This document shows, in pieces, positions 34,857-46,923 of a stretch of 64,000 bases of DNA. The stretch spans positions 1 through 64,000 of the forward strand of contig JAGEMR010000080.1 in NCBI GenBank assembly GCA_021030915.1, given 5' to 3'. Position 1 is the first letter of the stretch. Each line of letters opens with the position of its first letter. Under the pieces are notes generated by a model. That model made no database searches and was not told where the DNA came from. It saw nothing but the letters and a program-made list of their open reading frames with translations. Position numbers and translations under genes: made by a program. The stretch is from Astrothelium macrocarpum (taxonomy: Eukaryota > Ascomycota > Dothideomycetes > Trypetheliales > Trypetheliaceae).

Positions 34857-35460
34857 CTATCTATCCCGGCCAGTTTCGCTAAAGCTACACTGGCCCACAA
34901 ACACCCTTCCGGCCCCCCCTTCAAGAAGAACTGGGGCCCTCCCCACTACTCCTCCCACCCTCCTCCCTATTTCTCTCCTCCCTCTCTCTCCTCGGGACCC
35001 ACCACGTCTCCCCCCTCCACTCCCCCTCTTCCCCTCCTCCACCCTCTGAAAGCGCATCCGCAGCGCCATCTCCGTCCTCATCAACCTTTGCATCCCCCCC
35101 TCCAACCTCGCCAACTCCTCCCGCTCCAGCCGCTCGCGCTCGCGGCGGCTCGTCACCCACGTCGCGCTCGCGAGCCGCCACCCGGAATCCTCCTCCTCCT
35201 CCTCCTCCGAGGCGGTGGTGTTGGGCGGCGTGGGAGGAGCAGCAGCCGCGGTGCGTGGCGCCCGCACAAACCGCAGTCGAACGTCTCGGGTATCGCCCCG
35301 AGCAGATGCAGGTTCCTAGCCTGTCTGGCACGGGGGGGTCCCCGAGGCGTTTGGGCCGGCGGCGGAAGCTGGGCCGGTGGCGGTTGTGGCGGTGGCGGCG
35401 GCGGCGGCTCGGCGGGTCATGGAGCGGGTGGTTGGCATGTTGTCGTTGTTGTTGGTGGTG
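34857..35460 (-). CDS. Possible coding region, Pro/Arg-rich with charged helix (uncertain)
   Basis: A GC-rich tract with long open frames on both strands. The minus frame 35267-34857 has the most protein-like content: an acidic run of six Glu followed by DSGWRLASATWVTSRRERER and EREELARLEGGMQRLMRTEM, a plausible coiled coil. It has no ATG of its own; an upstream exon starting at ATG 35438 (MPTTRSMTRRAAAAA) could join it, but no convincing splice sites were found. The plus strand frame is Gly/Arg-rich and looks like a composition artefact. No family recognised. Confidence 0.25.
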
Positions 35461-36651
35461 GTGGTGAGGGTGGTGGTGAGGGTGGTGATGGTGTTGAGGG
35501 GTGCTTCAGGTGGATGTCAGCTTGGTCTTTAGGGAAAGCATTGAGATTGACGAAAATTGAAAGAATGACGGATAGGAGTAAAAGCAGATGAAAAGTGGAG
35601 GGAAGAGACCGGGTGAGAAAGGAGACGTTGACGGATTATGACATATTTGGGAAGGGGGTTGCTGGAGTTGAGGAAGTGGCTGTTTAAGGGATGAATGATT
35701 TTTTCGGGTAGAGGTGGAAATTTGTCGTGGATGATTTTACTTGACAATTTGATCTTGGGGGTGATCCAAACGTGAAACTGGCTTTCAAACGAGACGGTGG
35801 TTTTCTTGAATGTGTTTGAAAATGCTGGGAAAGGAGTGTCTACTTGGCGTGTCGACTGGGGGGCACTCGAATGTGAAAGCGTCTTTTTTGGGAAATTGGA
35901 AATGTTGAATAGAGAATTTAGAGGAACAAAAATGATTGCATTTGACTTACTTGAGGTTTTGTATGGGGGTTTCCTTGTGTTGAAAGCGTGTTGTGTGGGT
36001 GTGTAGCTTGAGAAGTTGAGTGCAGGAGCGATCCGGTCTCTCTCCAAAGCAGGAGGGAGACGCTTTCTTTTATATCTGTCCTCCAGTGAGCCACGCATGC
36101 AGTCTTGCGTGGAATTCGATTGAAGCCATGATTGTGCGTGAGGCATTTACACAGGCAGAATGTTAATGCTTGATGTGTGTACTAGATTACCGGAACAGGA
36201 AGAACGAGAACTTACAAGGAGAGAAACTTGTTATATTAACCAAGGCACAGCGCTGCCAAAAAAGGCAAATCAATCCTTCTTGTAAACACTGACGGAACGA
36301 GAGCACGGAGATTGACAGAGGTAGGAGATACGTAAAGCAAATTAACCCAAACTCTACTCGACGAGAGCTTCTCGAACTCTCTGTACACGCAAGCAACACG
36401 GAAGCAACGCGAATCCAAGAAGAGTAACATTTTTCACGGTTTTGACAGGGTCATGGAATTGAAATGCTTAATTTTGTCTATCGAACTTTCACAAACACTG
36501 ATGTGGAATGCTTGGGTGTGTAAACTGTTGCACATTTCAAGCTCTTGAAATGACTGAAATACTTGAGCGTAATTGTAAGGCAAATCATATAAGTTAAACA
36601 CGATCTCGTGTTGTAATAGAATTGATATTCAAGTTCACAGCAGGTTGAGCA
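35461..36651. other. Intergenic, nothing supported
   Basis: Roughly 1.2 kb upstream of the SPOUT1-like gene. A 205-aa minus-strand frame (35529-36146) has a Ser/Pro/Phe/Lys-rich composition without motifs and is not accepted as a gene. It may be leader or promoter sequence of a minus-strand gene. Confidence 0.4.
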
Positions 36652-38086
36652 ATGTCAGAGTTAAAGTTTGCAGACGCTCGTTCGGCGCTTGTCGAGCCGC
36701 CTTCTCGTCGAAATCTTCAAAGATCGCGCCACGGAATGGCTTCAATAGCTCTATCAAAGGTAGAACAAAAGAAACTTAAGAGCTTAATCTTGACATTGGC
36801 TAAGTAGATTCACAGAAACGCAAACGAGACGTCGTCATTCACCAAAACGAACGGGACGGCGACGTTGACACGTCAAAACCCACGGCCGTGTTTTCGCCTG
36901 GCAAGCCACGCCAACATACAGTCAGCATCGCGCTTCCTGGTTCTGTGATTGCAAAGTAGGTTATTTCTTCAAGTACGCATTTATTAATTCCAAGCTTTTG
37001 TTTACAATAGTCGACAGTGCTCTTACACATGACCAAAAAACCACCATTGCAGGCCAAATCGGTCGTGCACTCGCCGTGTTTTGCGTTGATGAGGTGATTG
37101 TCTTCAATGATGGCCAAAACCACAAATTCAAAGGCGGCCAAGACTACCGAAACGAAGGAACCATAAATGAGGACGAACATACAGGGTGGACTGACCCCGA
37201 TCATTTCCTCTATCATTTACTTTCATATCTAGAAATGCCTCCATTTCTTCGACGGACACTCTTTCCTTTCCATCCGAATCTCAAAACTGCTGGAACTCTA
37301 CCAAGCATGGATATGCCACATCACCTTCGTTCCAGTGAATGGTGTCCATATCGGGAAGGTGTCACATTTGCCAACCCAAAGGATCACCCAAATGCAGGTA
37401 GCGAAGAAACGCCAAAGTCAAAAAGGCCAAGAAAGAACATAGAGTCTACGACTACGTCATCTAATGATGCTACATCAACTACTCTGGTCGATGTAGGAAC
37501 GCCCCAAAAAGTGCAAATTCCTGTAGCAATTCCTGCCAACACGCGCGTCACCCTCAAACTCCCTTCGGCTACAAGCTCTTCCCGTGATAATCAAGGAACC
37601 AAGTCTGAGGTTGTGGCCGAGCCTGTCCACCCATCAGCTCCTCGCGAGGAAGCGGGTTATTACTGGGGCTATACCGTCCGACGAGCGTCCTCAATATCTG
37701 CCGTCTTCACCGAATGTCCCCATGACGGAGGCTATGATCTCAGCATCGGGACGTCTGAGAGAGGCAAGCCTCTGTCTCAAGTTGTCAGTGATGCTGCAAT
37801 TGGGTCAACTCATGGCATGTCTCCAAACAATGCGGGCTCATCGGAGAGTCTACCGATCAGCTGGAACCACCTGCTTGTTGTCTTCGGTGGTCCGTCGGGG
37901 ATTGAGACTGCTGTCTCTGCGGACAAGGAATTGGCCGATGCAGGCGTGAAGGAGGCGAAGGATGTGTTTGATGCTTGGGTTAATGTGTGCCCTGGACAGG
38001 GAAGTCGAACGATACGGACTGAAGAAGCAGTTTGGGTGGGATTGACAAGCCTGCGGGATTTTGTAAGACAGAGGGATGGAGCATGA
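36652..38086 (+). CDS. SPOUT1 (C9orf114)-type RNA methyltransferase homologue
   Basis: Exons 36652-36759, 36816-36955 and from about 37011 to 38086. The leader ends in a basic stretch (KKRKRD-type), then VSIALPGSVIA begins the conserved domain. Exon 3 contains AGQIGRALAVFCVDEVIVFN, YLEMPPFLRRTLFPFH, AGYYWGYTVRRASSISAVF, GYDLSIGTSERGKPLS and the C-terminal VCPGQGSRTIRTEEAV. These are the signature blocks of the SPOUT1/CENP-32 family (yeast YGR283C/YMR310C), knotted SAM-dependent RNA methyltransferases. A lower-complexity insert lies around KSKRPRKNIESTTTSS. The exon 2-3 junction does not keep frame: exon 2 ends two bases into a codon while the only nearby acceptor needs one. A 1-bp lesion, sequence error or non-standard site is possible. 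Confidence 0.78.
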
Positions 38087-38451
38087 TGAATTTCAATGGA
38101 GCCGATCCTTATGAGGGTAGTAAAAGTTTGTTGACTAAATACCCTTTGCTTGTCACAATCTGATGGCCTAGTCTAATCCAACATCATACACTTTGGTGGT
38201 TCTTCTCGTAGCAAGTTTTGCTTCGCATCATCTACGGATGGAATGTTTTTGACAGTGCTTGGCATACCAAACATCACTCCAGACTGCCGCTCCTAAAAGA
38301 CACTCTCGAACATACCGAAGTGGAGATGCCCGTCTAATGCCGCTAAAATAACATTTGTGTCATGACTTTGGCATGCATAACAAATCCCAAAAACTTTAAT
38401 ACTTTTACAGCGGACATGAGAATGCAGAAGGGAATTTCGTCCCGAACTCCT
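38087..38451. other. Convergent 3-prime region between SPOUT1-like and SCO1 genes
   Basis: About 365 bp separating the two stop codons; presumably both 3-prime UTRs. No frame or repeat of interest. Confidence 0.5.
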
Positions 38452-39692
38452 TCAATTCTTGTCCAACTTCCCCTTCCAATCTCCAATATGATCACATATC
38501 AGCTTGGCCGCCTCATCAGCCGGAAACTGCCTTCCTATCGCCTCCACAAAATCACCCTCCGGATCTGTTAAGCGCCATCATTAGCCCTCTCTCTCCTAAT
38601 CACCATAAAGTCCCCCATTGAGACCAAAGGAGCGCACTCACCCATCAGATAAAAATAAATGCTATGATCCACCAAATAATCCTGCCCCGGCTTCACATCC
38701 GGCGGCGTCGAGAAATACACCCGATACGCCTTGCACGTCTCTTTGATCTGCTCCCACGTCCCCGTCAACCCAATCATCTCCGGATGGAACTCCTCGAGAT
38801 ACTTCTTCATGACAGCGGGGGTATCGCGGGCGGGATCACACGATATGACGATGGGTCGGAGGACGTTGGCGCCGTTGGAGCGCGCGCGCACGCGGTCGAT
38901 CATGTTGGCCATCTTGTCGAGCTCTTCCGGGCAGATGTCGGGGCAATGGGTGAAGCCAAAGTAGATCTGTAGATTTTCCCCAATCCGCATTAATCAAGCG
39001 GCTTAATCAATGCGTTGCAGTTTTCTTGCCAGCAACTAAGGGATGAAGAGTAATTGGTGCAAAGGGATTGGTCTTACCAATGCGTACTTGCCCTTCATGT
39101 CCTCTGATGTAAACGGTCGCCCCTCCTGGTCGATGAGCTCAAAGTCGCCGCCGACTTTCGGTCGCCCGATGCCTTTGGTAAGCTCGGCCACGCGCTTGCG
39201 CTGCATGCGCTCTTTCTCAGTGCGGAAGTAGATTGTCATTCCAATGCCGGCGATGAGGAAGAGGAGGCCTGCGGGCCATGAGAAGGGCTGTCATAGACGA
39301 GAAACCAATTAGCGAGGTTCCGCGAAAGATTGATAGGTAGAAGGGTGAATTGGGAAAAAGGAAGAGTGGGAGAAAAGGCATACACCGAGTCTATAACGCG
39401 ATTTTGCTTCTTCGACGGTTTTGTATGTTTTGGCGTAGTGGGGAGCGGTGCTTGAGAAAGGCCGCATCCTTGATCTTCGTGCATTTTCTAAGCATCTTAT
39501 GGAGTTTGGATGTCGAAGGCTTTTTGGGCGGGAGACTGTAGCTTTATGGCTCTGCGAGGCGGCCGGTGCAGTTGAGAAGACTCGGAGTTGGGATGGATAG
39601 CTGGATATCGACGAATGACGTGATCTCATCGAAGACGCACTAGAATTTCGAGATCTTAGGCATCGTGTTGTACCGCCTAGACAATGTGCCAT
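38452..39692 (-). CDS. SCO1: SCO1, mitochondrial copper chaperone for cytochrome c oxidase
   Basis: Four exons (39692-39384, 39287-39078, 38966-38642, 38564-38452) join in phase to 318 aa. The N-terminus (~90 aa) is Arg/Ser-rich and lacks acidic residues, a mitochondrial presequence. Exon 2 begins with a membrane helix (PFSWPAGLLFLIAGIGMTIY). The thioredoxin-like domain carries the copper ligands C181-x3-C185 (FTHCPDICPEEL) and His ~274 (DYLVDHSIYFYLM). Length and motif order match yeast Sco1, which passes copper to the CuA site of Cox2 in the intermembrane space. All key residues are present. Confidence 0.92.
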
Positions 39693-40113
39693 GGTGTCTT
39701 AGGAGAGCAATTATTTCATCTCATTCTCACGGCCAATTTTCCCAGAAGAGCATCGATGCCAAGCCAACGCACAGACCTTTCCGCTTTTCCGCCCCGCTCC
39801 GATGGGGCTATTCAAATTGGGTAAGCGTAAGAACCTCACACTCCGGCCAACTCGCTCTCCCACCAAAATCAACAAAAACTGTCAAATTTTCGCTTTGATC
39901 GCGAATAAGTCAACGCACAGAACCGATAACTTGATAATCGACCCGGATTCTGATAGCGCATATCTGGAATATCATCGGGCTATACCGGGTGTCAATTGTC
40001 GCTTCCTCGTTCATGAGAAAATCTGTTTGGAAGTTATCGCTCCACACAAAATTCGGTATTCAGAGACGTTTCGTTGCATTCTCGAAGTGAAATTTTTTAA
40101 AATTTTTTTTCGA
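39693..40113. other. Intergenic upstream of SCO1
   Basis: Contains the SCO1 promoter. A plus-strand frame of 113 aa (39802-40143) runs into the repeat array and shows no motif; not accepted. The part from about 39950 may be a further, very diverged unit of the array to its right. Confidence 0.4.
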
Positions 40114-40735
40114 GCCATTAAAAAAATTTCTGGTGCGTTTTGAAGCCCTCGCTCAGGAGAGTCCACCTTGACCGTCTAAGTTCATTTCCACTTGTTGGCG
40201 TTGAGTTATCCTGCCGCGAAGGCTCAAAATGTTAGTTTGAATGAGATGAAAGGATTTTGCATGCAAAAATGAAAGTTGGAATTTTTGAAAAAAATTTTAT
40301 CAGCTAAAAGAGCTCGCATATAAGAGTACACCTTGACAGTTTGAAGGCATACGAACGTTGTGGAGTGGAGCAATGGGGTGGTAAGGTTCGGAGGTACTGG
40401 ATTTGTATGGGACGAGGCGGCTGTACTAACAAAATCGACCTCGGAGCATTAAAATAATTTCGGTACCGTTTGAAAGCGTATACGCATAAGACTTCACCAT
40501 TCAACTCTGAGACTGAGTAGAGTTGTGGTTGTTGAGATATTCAGGTTGGAAGATACATTGTGCTGGATTTGTATGGGACGAGACGGCTGTGGTGCAAAAA
40601 TGGACTTTGGAGCATTAAAATAGTTTTGGTACCACTCGAAAGCGCAAATTTACGGGACTTTACCTGTTCATTCTGAGAACGAGTAGAATGGTGGTTGTTG
40701 AGATATATGGGTTGGAAGAGGGTCAGCATTCGCCC
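40114..40735 (+). repeat. Tandem repeat array, about 166-bp units, four diverged copies
   Basis: Units start at about 40114, 40280, 40446 and 40612, spaced 166 bp. Shared landmarks are GCATTAAAATARTTTTGGTAC near each start, a G/T-rich block ending GTGGTTGTTGAGAT, and GGATTTGTATGGGACGAG before the next unit (clear in units 2-4). Units 3 and 4 are the most alike; unit 1 is the most diverged, and a further relic may lie to the left. No coding frame runs through the array. Confidence 0.7.
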
Positions 40736-41143
40736 TTCCAAGGGTTACATTGACCGCATTGACTGCGCGAATGAACATCATGATCGTCTCGTTTACGAAG
40801 ATAAACTTTGCTTTATTCAAACACTATGTTGAAGCTCTCAAATCCTCCTAGCGCATGGCAAGGCGCCTTCGACCTCACTGTCAAGACTAAAACTAGCTAG
40901 CACTGGAAAAAAGCATTGCAAAACCCAATCCATCGCTATGCATACCCGACCGAACCACATAAGCAACGCTGACGCAAACGCTTTTCGCCGTTTTCGCACT
41001 TCAAAACGCATGTTCCATTGCCCTTCAACCTCCTATCAAAATCGCACGATATAAAAGAAAAAAGAAAAAGAAGCGGTGCAATCAACTCCCTCCTTGGCAT
41101 TTCCCTAACCCCCCACTCCCCCGATTCCCCCACCCACACCCCC
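40736..41143. other. Intergenic, 3-prime of MED12
   Basis: About 400 bp between the repeat array and the MED12 stop codon; no gene recognised. Confidence 0.45.
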
Positions 41144-44100
41144 CTACCGCTGTCGCGCTCCAAACAAGCTCAAGCTCAAACTCGTATCGTTCTCGCCCAC
41201 CGGCGGCGGTGCCTGAATCAGCTCCCAGCGATTAAGCACGAACGGCGTGACACGGTACTCGACGTGCTTGGGGTGCAAGCGCTGGGCGCCACCCGGCGTT
41301 GGCGGCGGAGGCGGCATCGCTCCCGCAGCGCTGTGCGACGCATGCACGGTATTAGTAGTGGAAGAAGAGGAGGATGAGGAGGATGCTGGAGGATGTGCGA
41401 GCGCGAGCCAAGCGTCCGGGGCGGTAGCGGAGCCGAAGAGAAAGGCGAGGCGTGGATCGGTGGTGCTGTAGATTTCGGCGAGGTGGGTGCGCAGATCTGG
41501 GGGGAGGTGGTCGGAGATGGAGGCGAGGACGTCGAAGATGTGGTCGGTGAGGGAGGGGAGGGCTTGGAGTTTGGGGTCGCGGAGGAGGGTGCAGAGGGTG
41601 TCGATGAGTTTTTTGAGAGTGTCGGAGGAGTGGAGGAAGAGAGATTTGTTGAGGTGGGTGAGGGTGAGGATGGCGGTGATCCAGGGATATTTTTGGGCGA
41701 TGGAAGAGATGAATGATGGGGGAGGGTTGGGGGTATTGGGGGTGTGGTCTTCGGATTTGGAGATGGCTTCGACAAACTCTCGAAGACGCTTTGTTAATGA
41801 GTCGGTGAAACCGATTCTTTCTGGTGAAGGCGGGGTTTGTGATGTAGTCTCGACAAGAGATAGATACTGCTCTAGCAGTTTGCCGTTTTCATCTGCATGA
41901 GAATCATGTCCTTCAATTGCGGATGTAAATAGAGATAGAATTTTCTCTTCAGCATGCTCTCGAACCTGACAATGCTTATTAGCACATAAGTCTCTAATTC
42001 GAATAAGACAGAACAAACCTGTTGGGTTATCTTGCGCGGCATAACTCGAAGAAGATCAGGCCAAGTCGATGAACCGGCGCGCACCGCTAATTCAAGAGCC
42101 CTGGAAAAGACGTCGCCACACATCTCGCTATCATTGGAGAAATCCGGAGACGCTGATTCAAAGAGTTGTGATAGCTGACGCAGATCCAAGGTACAAAAGG
42201 GGAGGGATAGATCATCAGCAATATCTATCAGCGACGTAATCTGGTCACTCCATGATAGTTGCGTGAAGCCTATTTGTTGTAGTTAGATTGTGGATAGAGA
42301 AGTATACGGAAGACATCATACCAGCCAGACCTCCATTTTCCATCAACTCATCCGCCAGCCTTTTGAATTCCCTCCTTGTAGAATCGGATTCAACATTCGC
42401 CTCAAATGCTGCCAAAACTAATTCTGGGTCGCGTACTAAAAGTTGTGTAATGAAACCCAGTGTGCTGTTATTGAGAATCCTATTGCTGACATCCAAGTTG
42501 TTGGCAGCCAACGCTTGACATATAAGACTAAGCATTGTCTCAGGATGCTTCTCGCGATAGATTTGTTGACAGATTCGGAAGCGATATGAATCCTATCACT
42601 ATTATGAGCAAGGGATTGTGGCCGAAATCGTCTACTTACAGGGGCATGGAGCCAAGGTAATAGAGAGTCGTTGAAAGGAATCAATGACTGCAGGACCGAT
42701 TCGCATTTCCTTTTCAGGTCATTTCCAGCAACGGCAGGCTGAGCTCGTGACTGGTCCTGATTTGGCACAACATTAGTTGAGGTCACAAAGGATTCTAGTG
42801 ATAAACATCCTGCTCCGGCCAGACAGCAAAAGGCTTGATGTAGCTGTGCTGTTGGCCCTCTTTCGACAAGTTTGATCAGCCAATCCTGCACGAGTGACTC
42901 AAATTTCTTTTCGTCAAATGTCCGCAGCCAGTAAAGCCAACAGCTAAAGTTGGCGGCATCAGTGTCTTTGCCCTTGGTCTCTAGATGCTGACCCATACGA
43001 GCGGTAATTTTCTGGAAAAGGCGAGTCATTGTCGGTTCATCCATGGTCGTACCAGAGAGGAAAATCCGCTCAATCTCGTCGTTGGGATCAAGCTTTGACG
43101 GCTGCATTACCTCATTGGTATCCGAAACAGGAGAGCAGACGGCGACAGCTGTCTTTTGGTCACAGCGAGCCAGATCGCGATCGATTGATATTGCCACACG
43201 CTGGTCAACGTGAAGGATACGGACAAAGTCTCTTAAAACCAAGAGAAAAGGTCTTGATGTTGGTCTCTGCACTCGAAGTTGACAATATCGTTCAATCATA
43301 ACTTTGGAAAGTGGATTGAAAGCACCAATGGCGGTGAAAGTTCGAGCATGGCAGTATAAAGTATCGGTAACTGAAGCTAGAACGGTTTCGTCATTTGAGC
43401 TGCTCACAATGTCAAGCACATCCGCTAGGACAGCAAAATCGCTGCAATCCTCAAGCAAATGTCTCGAAGCACAGAAATCTTCGTTTGAGATTGCCGAGAC
43501 CTTTTCAAGACATTCATGGTCGTCTGCTTTACCTTTGAGCTTGGCCCTATCGTATTTATCAGTCGATTCCCTCTCCGAAGCATGAAATTAACCTACAAAT
43601 CATCAGGTTTAGTGTGATGCTGGATGCATTGCCGTAGTTGACGTCCCAGTCCTAGTTTTCCCGAGATACTCAATTGGCCGACAGAGATTGGACGAGAATT
43701 TGTTATGGTGCATTTGAGAAGATTTGGAATCCTGTGCGCAAGCACCGAAAGACCACCTTCCTCGTCGTCTATTCCTTGGCAAATAGTCGGTTGCGTTTGC
43801 TGCAGTAGTACATGCTTGAGGTTGACGATATGTTTCGGAAGTCTTTGGGATGGAAGCTCGACCAGGAGCTGAAGATGAAAAGACTTACGCTGATATCAAG
43901 TAAGTAAATAAATATTCAGCATCATCGGTATGCATACCTCATCATCTTCCACCAAACATCCCTCAGAAATAAGCCACTGCAGATAACGTCCAACAGAGAA
44001 ATGTCCGGAACGTACAAGCTCGGCTATGATATGGAAAATGTTTGTACGGCAAAGTGTTTTCGAAACTGCCAAGGATCTCAGGAAGGCGAGGACTGCTTCA

Positions 44101-46064
44101 TTTACATCGATGTCGAGAGAGTGCCAATTTCGAAGTAGACGGACGGCCAAGTATATTCGATGATCACCAACCCGGTAATTGGACGAAGACCAAGCCAACA
44201 AAATTCCTACAAGCTCTCGCTTGTCCTCAAAAAGGTCAAAGCATTGCCCTGATAGTTCTGCAAATTGTGTGTTGTGGTTGAAAGCATCAAGACGGGCAAT
44301 CAAGGCTCTCTTAGGGTGCGAGTGCATGCTCGCGGGCTTCGAGGGATTACACACAAGACGTTCGTTGCGTTGCTGAACATTTCTACAAGCAACCATGATA
44401 TTGTGGTCCGGGGGAGTGTCCAGCGGCGTCCAAGACAAGTCCTTGTATTTTCCCCACGTTTCGGGAAGGACCAAGCAACCACGATGAGCTACAGTAAGAG
44501 TGCCCAGCAATATTTTCAGTCGGTTTATGAGCGATTGGTAAATGGTGTCTGCGTCTTCGGCGAGCACCTGACAAACAACAAGGATCAGCAACAACATAAC
44601 CCGTCAAGACAGTCGGGTCCGCTCACCAAATTGAGATGATTCAACAACGCTTCAGCCAACCTCTTTCCACGCTGCCGATTTGACACAAGATGTTTCCAAT
44701 ATATCTGAACAAGCAGGAGCCACATTGGCAGTTGATTATTGCTGGTATTTTCGAAGCAGGTGAGTAGCCAGTCAAGGTATTGTTCTCGATCAAGGAGACG
44801 CTCGGCGAAGATTTGGGTTGCAAGACGAGTGCTGTTGTTGTAAGCCGTGTTTCTACAATGCCATCTGTATGCCTTTCTGATTGTCTTACCCATATTTCAT
44901 TTTTGATTGCCAATCCGGTTGGCCACATAGACCAATAAGAGACTCCACGAATTGCTGCACAAATACAGTCCATTCTCTAACCCATTTCAACTCTCCACCC
45001 ATTGCAAAGGCCCCAGAGACGCCCCTTCGCTTGAGACCTCTAATCTCATTCGCACCGATGCATTTAACCAGCCAGACAGCTCTTGGAATAGGGATGTTCT
45101 TGTTCAGACATTGTTCGAGCAAAGCTTTGCCCTTTATACCATGAGGTACGTGTTTGCTCTGCCTGCGAACAGGCACATCAGGGTTTGCCAAATCGCGTAG
45201 CCAGGCCTCTCTCCTTGTGTCTGTCATGGTGATACGAGGAGGAGGCTTAAAAGTAGATGCAGAGGTAATGAGCCCCACATGTTGTCGTTTTTCCAAAACT
45301 GTGACCAGAAGCGAGGACAAAGTTTGAAGTCCTTGTTTATTCTTGAGATGAGACCACAGAGATGGTCTAGCTGTGATGGTCTCATGCTGGACATTTTGAG
45401 ACTTGTCAAAGAATCCAGACTTTACGACTTGTTCTGTCAGCGTATCTTCAGAGTGATTGCCCTGCCATGGATAGAAGTCTGCCACTTTGGATTCACCCCG
45501 ACGCGTCTTATCACAGTCTCCTCCTCCGTGCCAAAATTTATCGCCTGGAAGAACAGTTGCAAGTGGAGGCGGCTCTAGACCGAGATTTTGCGATGCAGAG
45601 CCTCTTGGAGTTTGACGACTGTCCGACCCAATACTATCCGCCGATTTCGAGATCCCTGGTCGTGTCGGAAAAGGAAGCAAAGGATAAGGCCGAGACTCAT
45701 GACTTTGACCAGCCGTCAAAGCAAGTGTGGAAGTTTTGGCATTTTGCCCCATATCTGGAGGCTTGATATCATAGTGCATCCCGCCAGGTTCAGTTTGCTG
45801 TCCATTGGCGGCCCCGTCTCCATTCCCAGGCTCATTTTGAGGTGTGCTTAGATTCCATTCCGCCTCTTTCTTGATCTCTTGCTTGATACTGGGTCGGGTC
45901 TTGTCCGCGTCAGAAGTAAGATCAATCACATCGTCCAAGACCCGAGGCGCGGCTGAGATGGGTTGAGAGAGGAGGCGGGGAATTTTCGGCGGCCGACAGG
46001 CTCCATCATGAATAATTTGATGCGACTGGCGTCTTTGTATCGCCGCCGTAGGACGTGAGCTCAT
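41144..46064 (-). CDS. MED12: Mediator complex subunit 12 (Srb8/Med12)
   Basis: A long multi-exon gene on the minus strand. Exon 1 (46064 to about 44887) begins with a disordered leader and ends in the Med12 block: REAWLRDLANPDVPVRRQSK, HGIKGKALLEQCLNKNIPIP, RAVWLVKCIGANEIRGLKRR and GVSGAFAMGGELKW. Later exons run about 44848-44629, 44579-43940, 43865-43590, 43570-42600, 42535-42320, 42189-42020 and 41960-41144, with helical segments typical of the subunit (QLPMWLLLVQIYWKHLV, DKRELVGILLAWSSSNYRVG). The C-terminus FVLNRWELIQAPPPVGENDT then SLSLSLFGAR is diagnostic. Med12 is part of the Cdk8 kinase module that represses or tunes RNA polymerase II transcription in the nucleus. Internal splice positions were only partly checked. 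Confidence 0.9.
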
Positions 46065-46923
46065 CGCAGACGTTGATCGTCGCTGGCATGGCTACCTCTA
46101 CTTGGATTGCATTTGACCGAGGAGGACGGCGAATAGAAGGTGACTAGCGGCGATATGGTGGCGCATGGGCATCAAGGTACACAAGGGTGCGAGCAGGCGT
46201 TTACGTGGGGGACGCTATTACAGCAGATACAGAGTAATCAGCTCCTGGCTGCCCAAGGGACTGGCTTTGGCCAAGACGAAAGGATGCAGTTCCACACGCA
46301 GGGAAAGTTCGGGTCAGCAAGGTAACCAAGCATGCCAAGGTGCAGATCTAAGCTTTCGCACCGGCCTCACCGGGACACGGCCGGGAAAGTCACAGTTGGA
46401 ACAGCAGCAAAGCTGTGGCGCCCGCGGCTGTATCCGCCGTCCCACTCTTCCTGTCGTCAGTCGTCTCCTTTTGCGTAAACGGACGAATTTCCCGTTTACC
46501 CGTCCGCCGTCACAAGTTGAGCGTCGTTGTGAAGCGGGAGGTGTCACGATTCAGCAACGCGCGTCTATCTATTCGAGTCTTGCGTCGCCAGCCACCATTT
46601 GCTCAGCACGTGTGTAATCAGAGCCTTTCGGGGCAAGGTCGGTAGCGTCGACATGGTAGGCGAGGTGTCTCGGGCTTAACAGGGACTCGCCGCTGCTGGT
46701 CATGCAAGCCATTTCGTTAGCGAACTTTGCTCCCCCGACAGCTTCCCCGACAGCTTCCCTTGGATAAGGGACGTCTCTCCGCGGAACACGCGACACATGC
46801 TCCCTTGTTCTTTCCGCCAATCATTCCGTGATCAAGCCAAGTTCCATCAGCTTTGCCTAGGGCACCAATTGCTTATCCGCTCCCAGTATAGCTGACAACG
46901 GACTTCCAAACCGCTTCGGAGTA
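46065..46923. promoter_or_regulatory. Divergent promoter region, MED12 / Asterix homologue
   Basis: About 860 bp between two oppositely directed housekeeping genes. Frames of 75-150 aa on both strands lack motifs. No specific binding site is claimed. Confidence 0.4.

Noticed and set aside
35529..36146. 205-aa minus-strand frame upstream of the SPOUT1-like gene
   Set aside because: Low-complexity Ser/Pro/Lys composition, no domain and no splice link to a neighbouring exon.
41393..41900. Glu/Gly/Val-rich plus-strand frames
   Set aside because: Antisense to the last exon of MED12, which has the diagnostic C-terminal motif.
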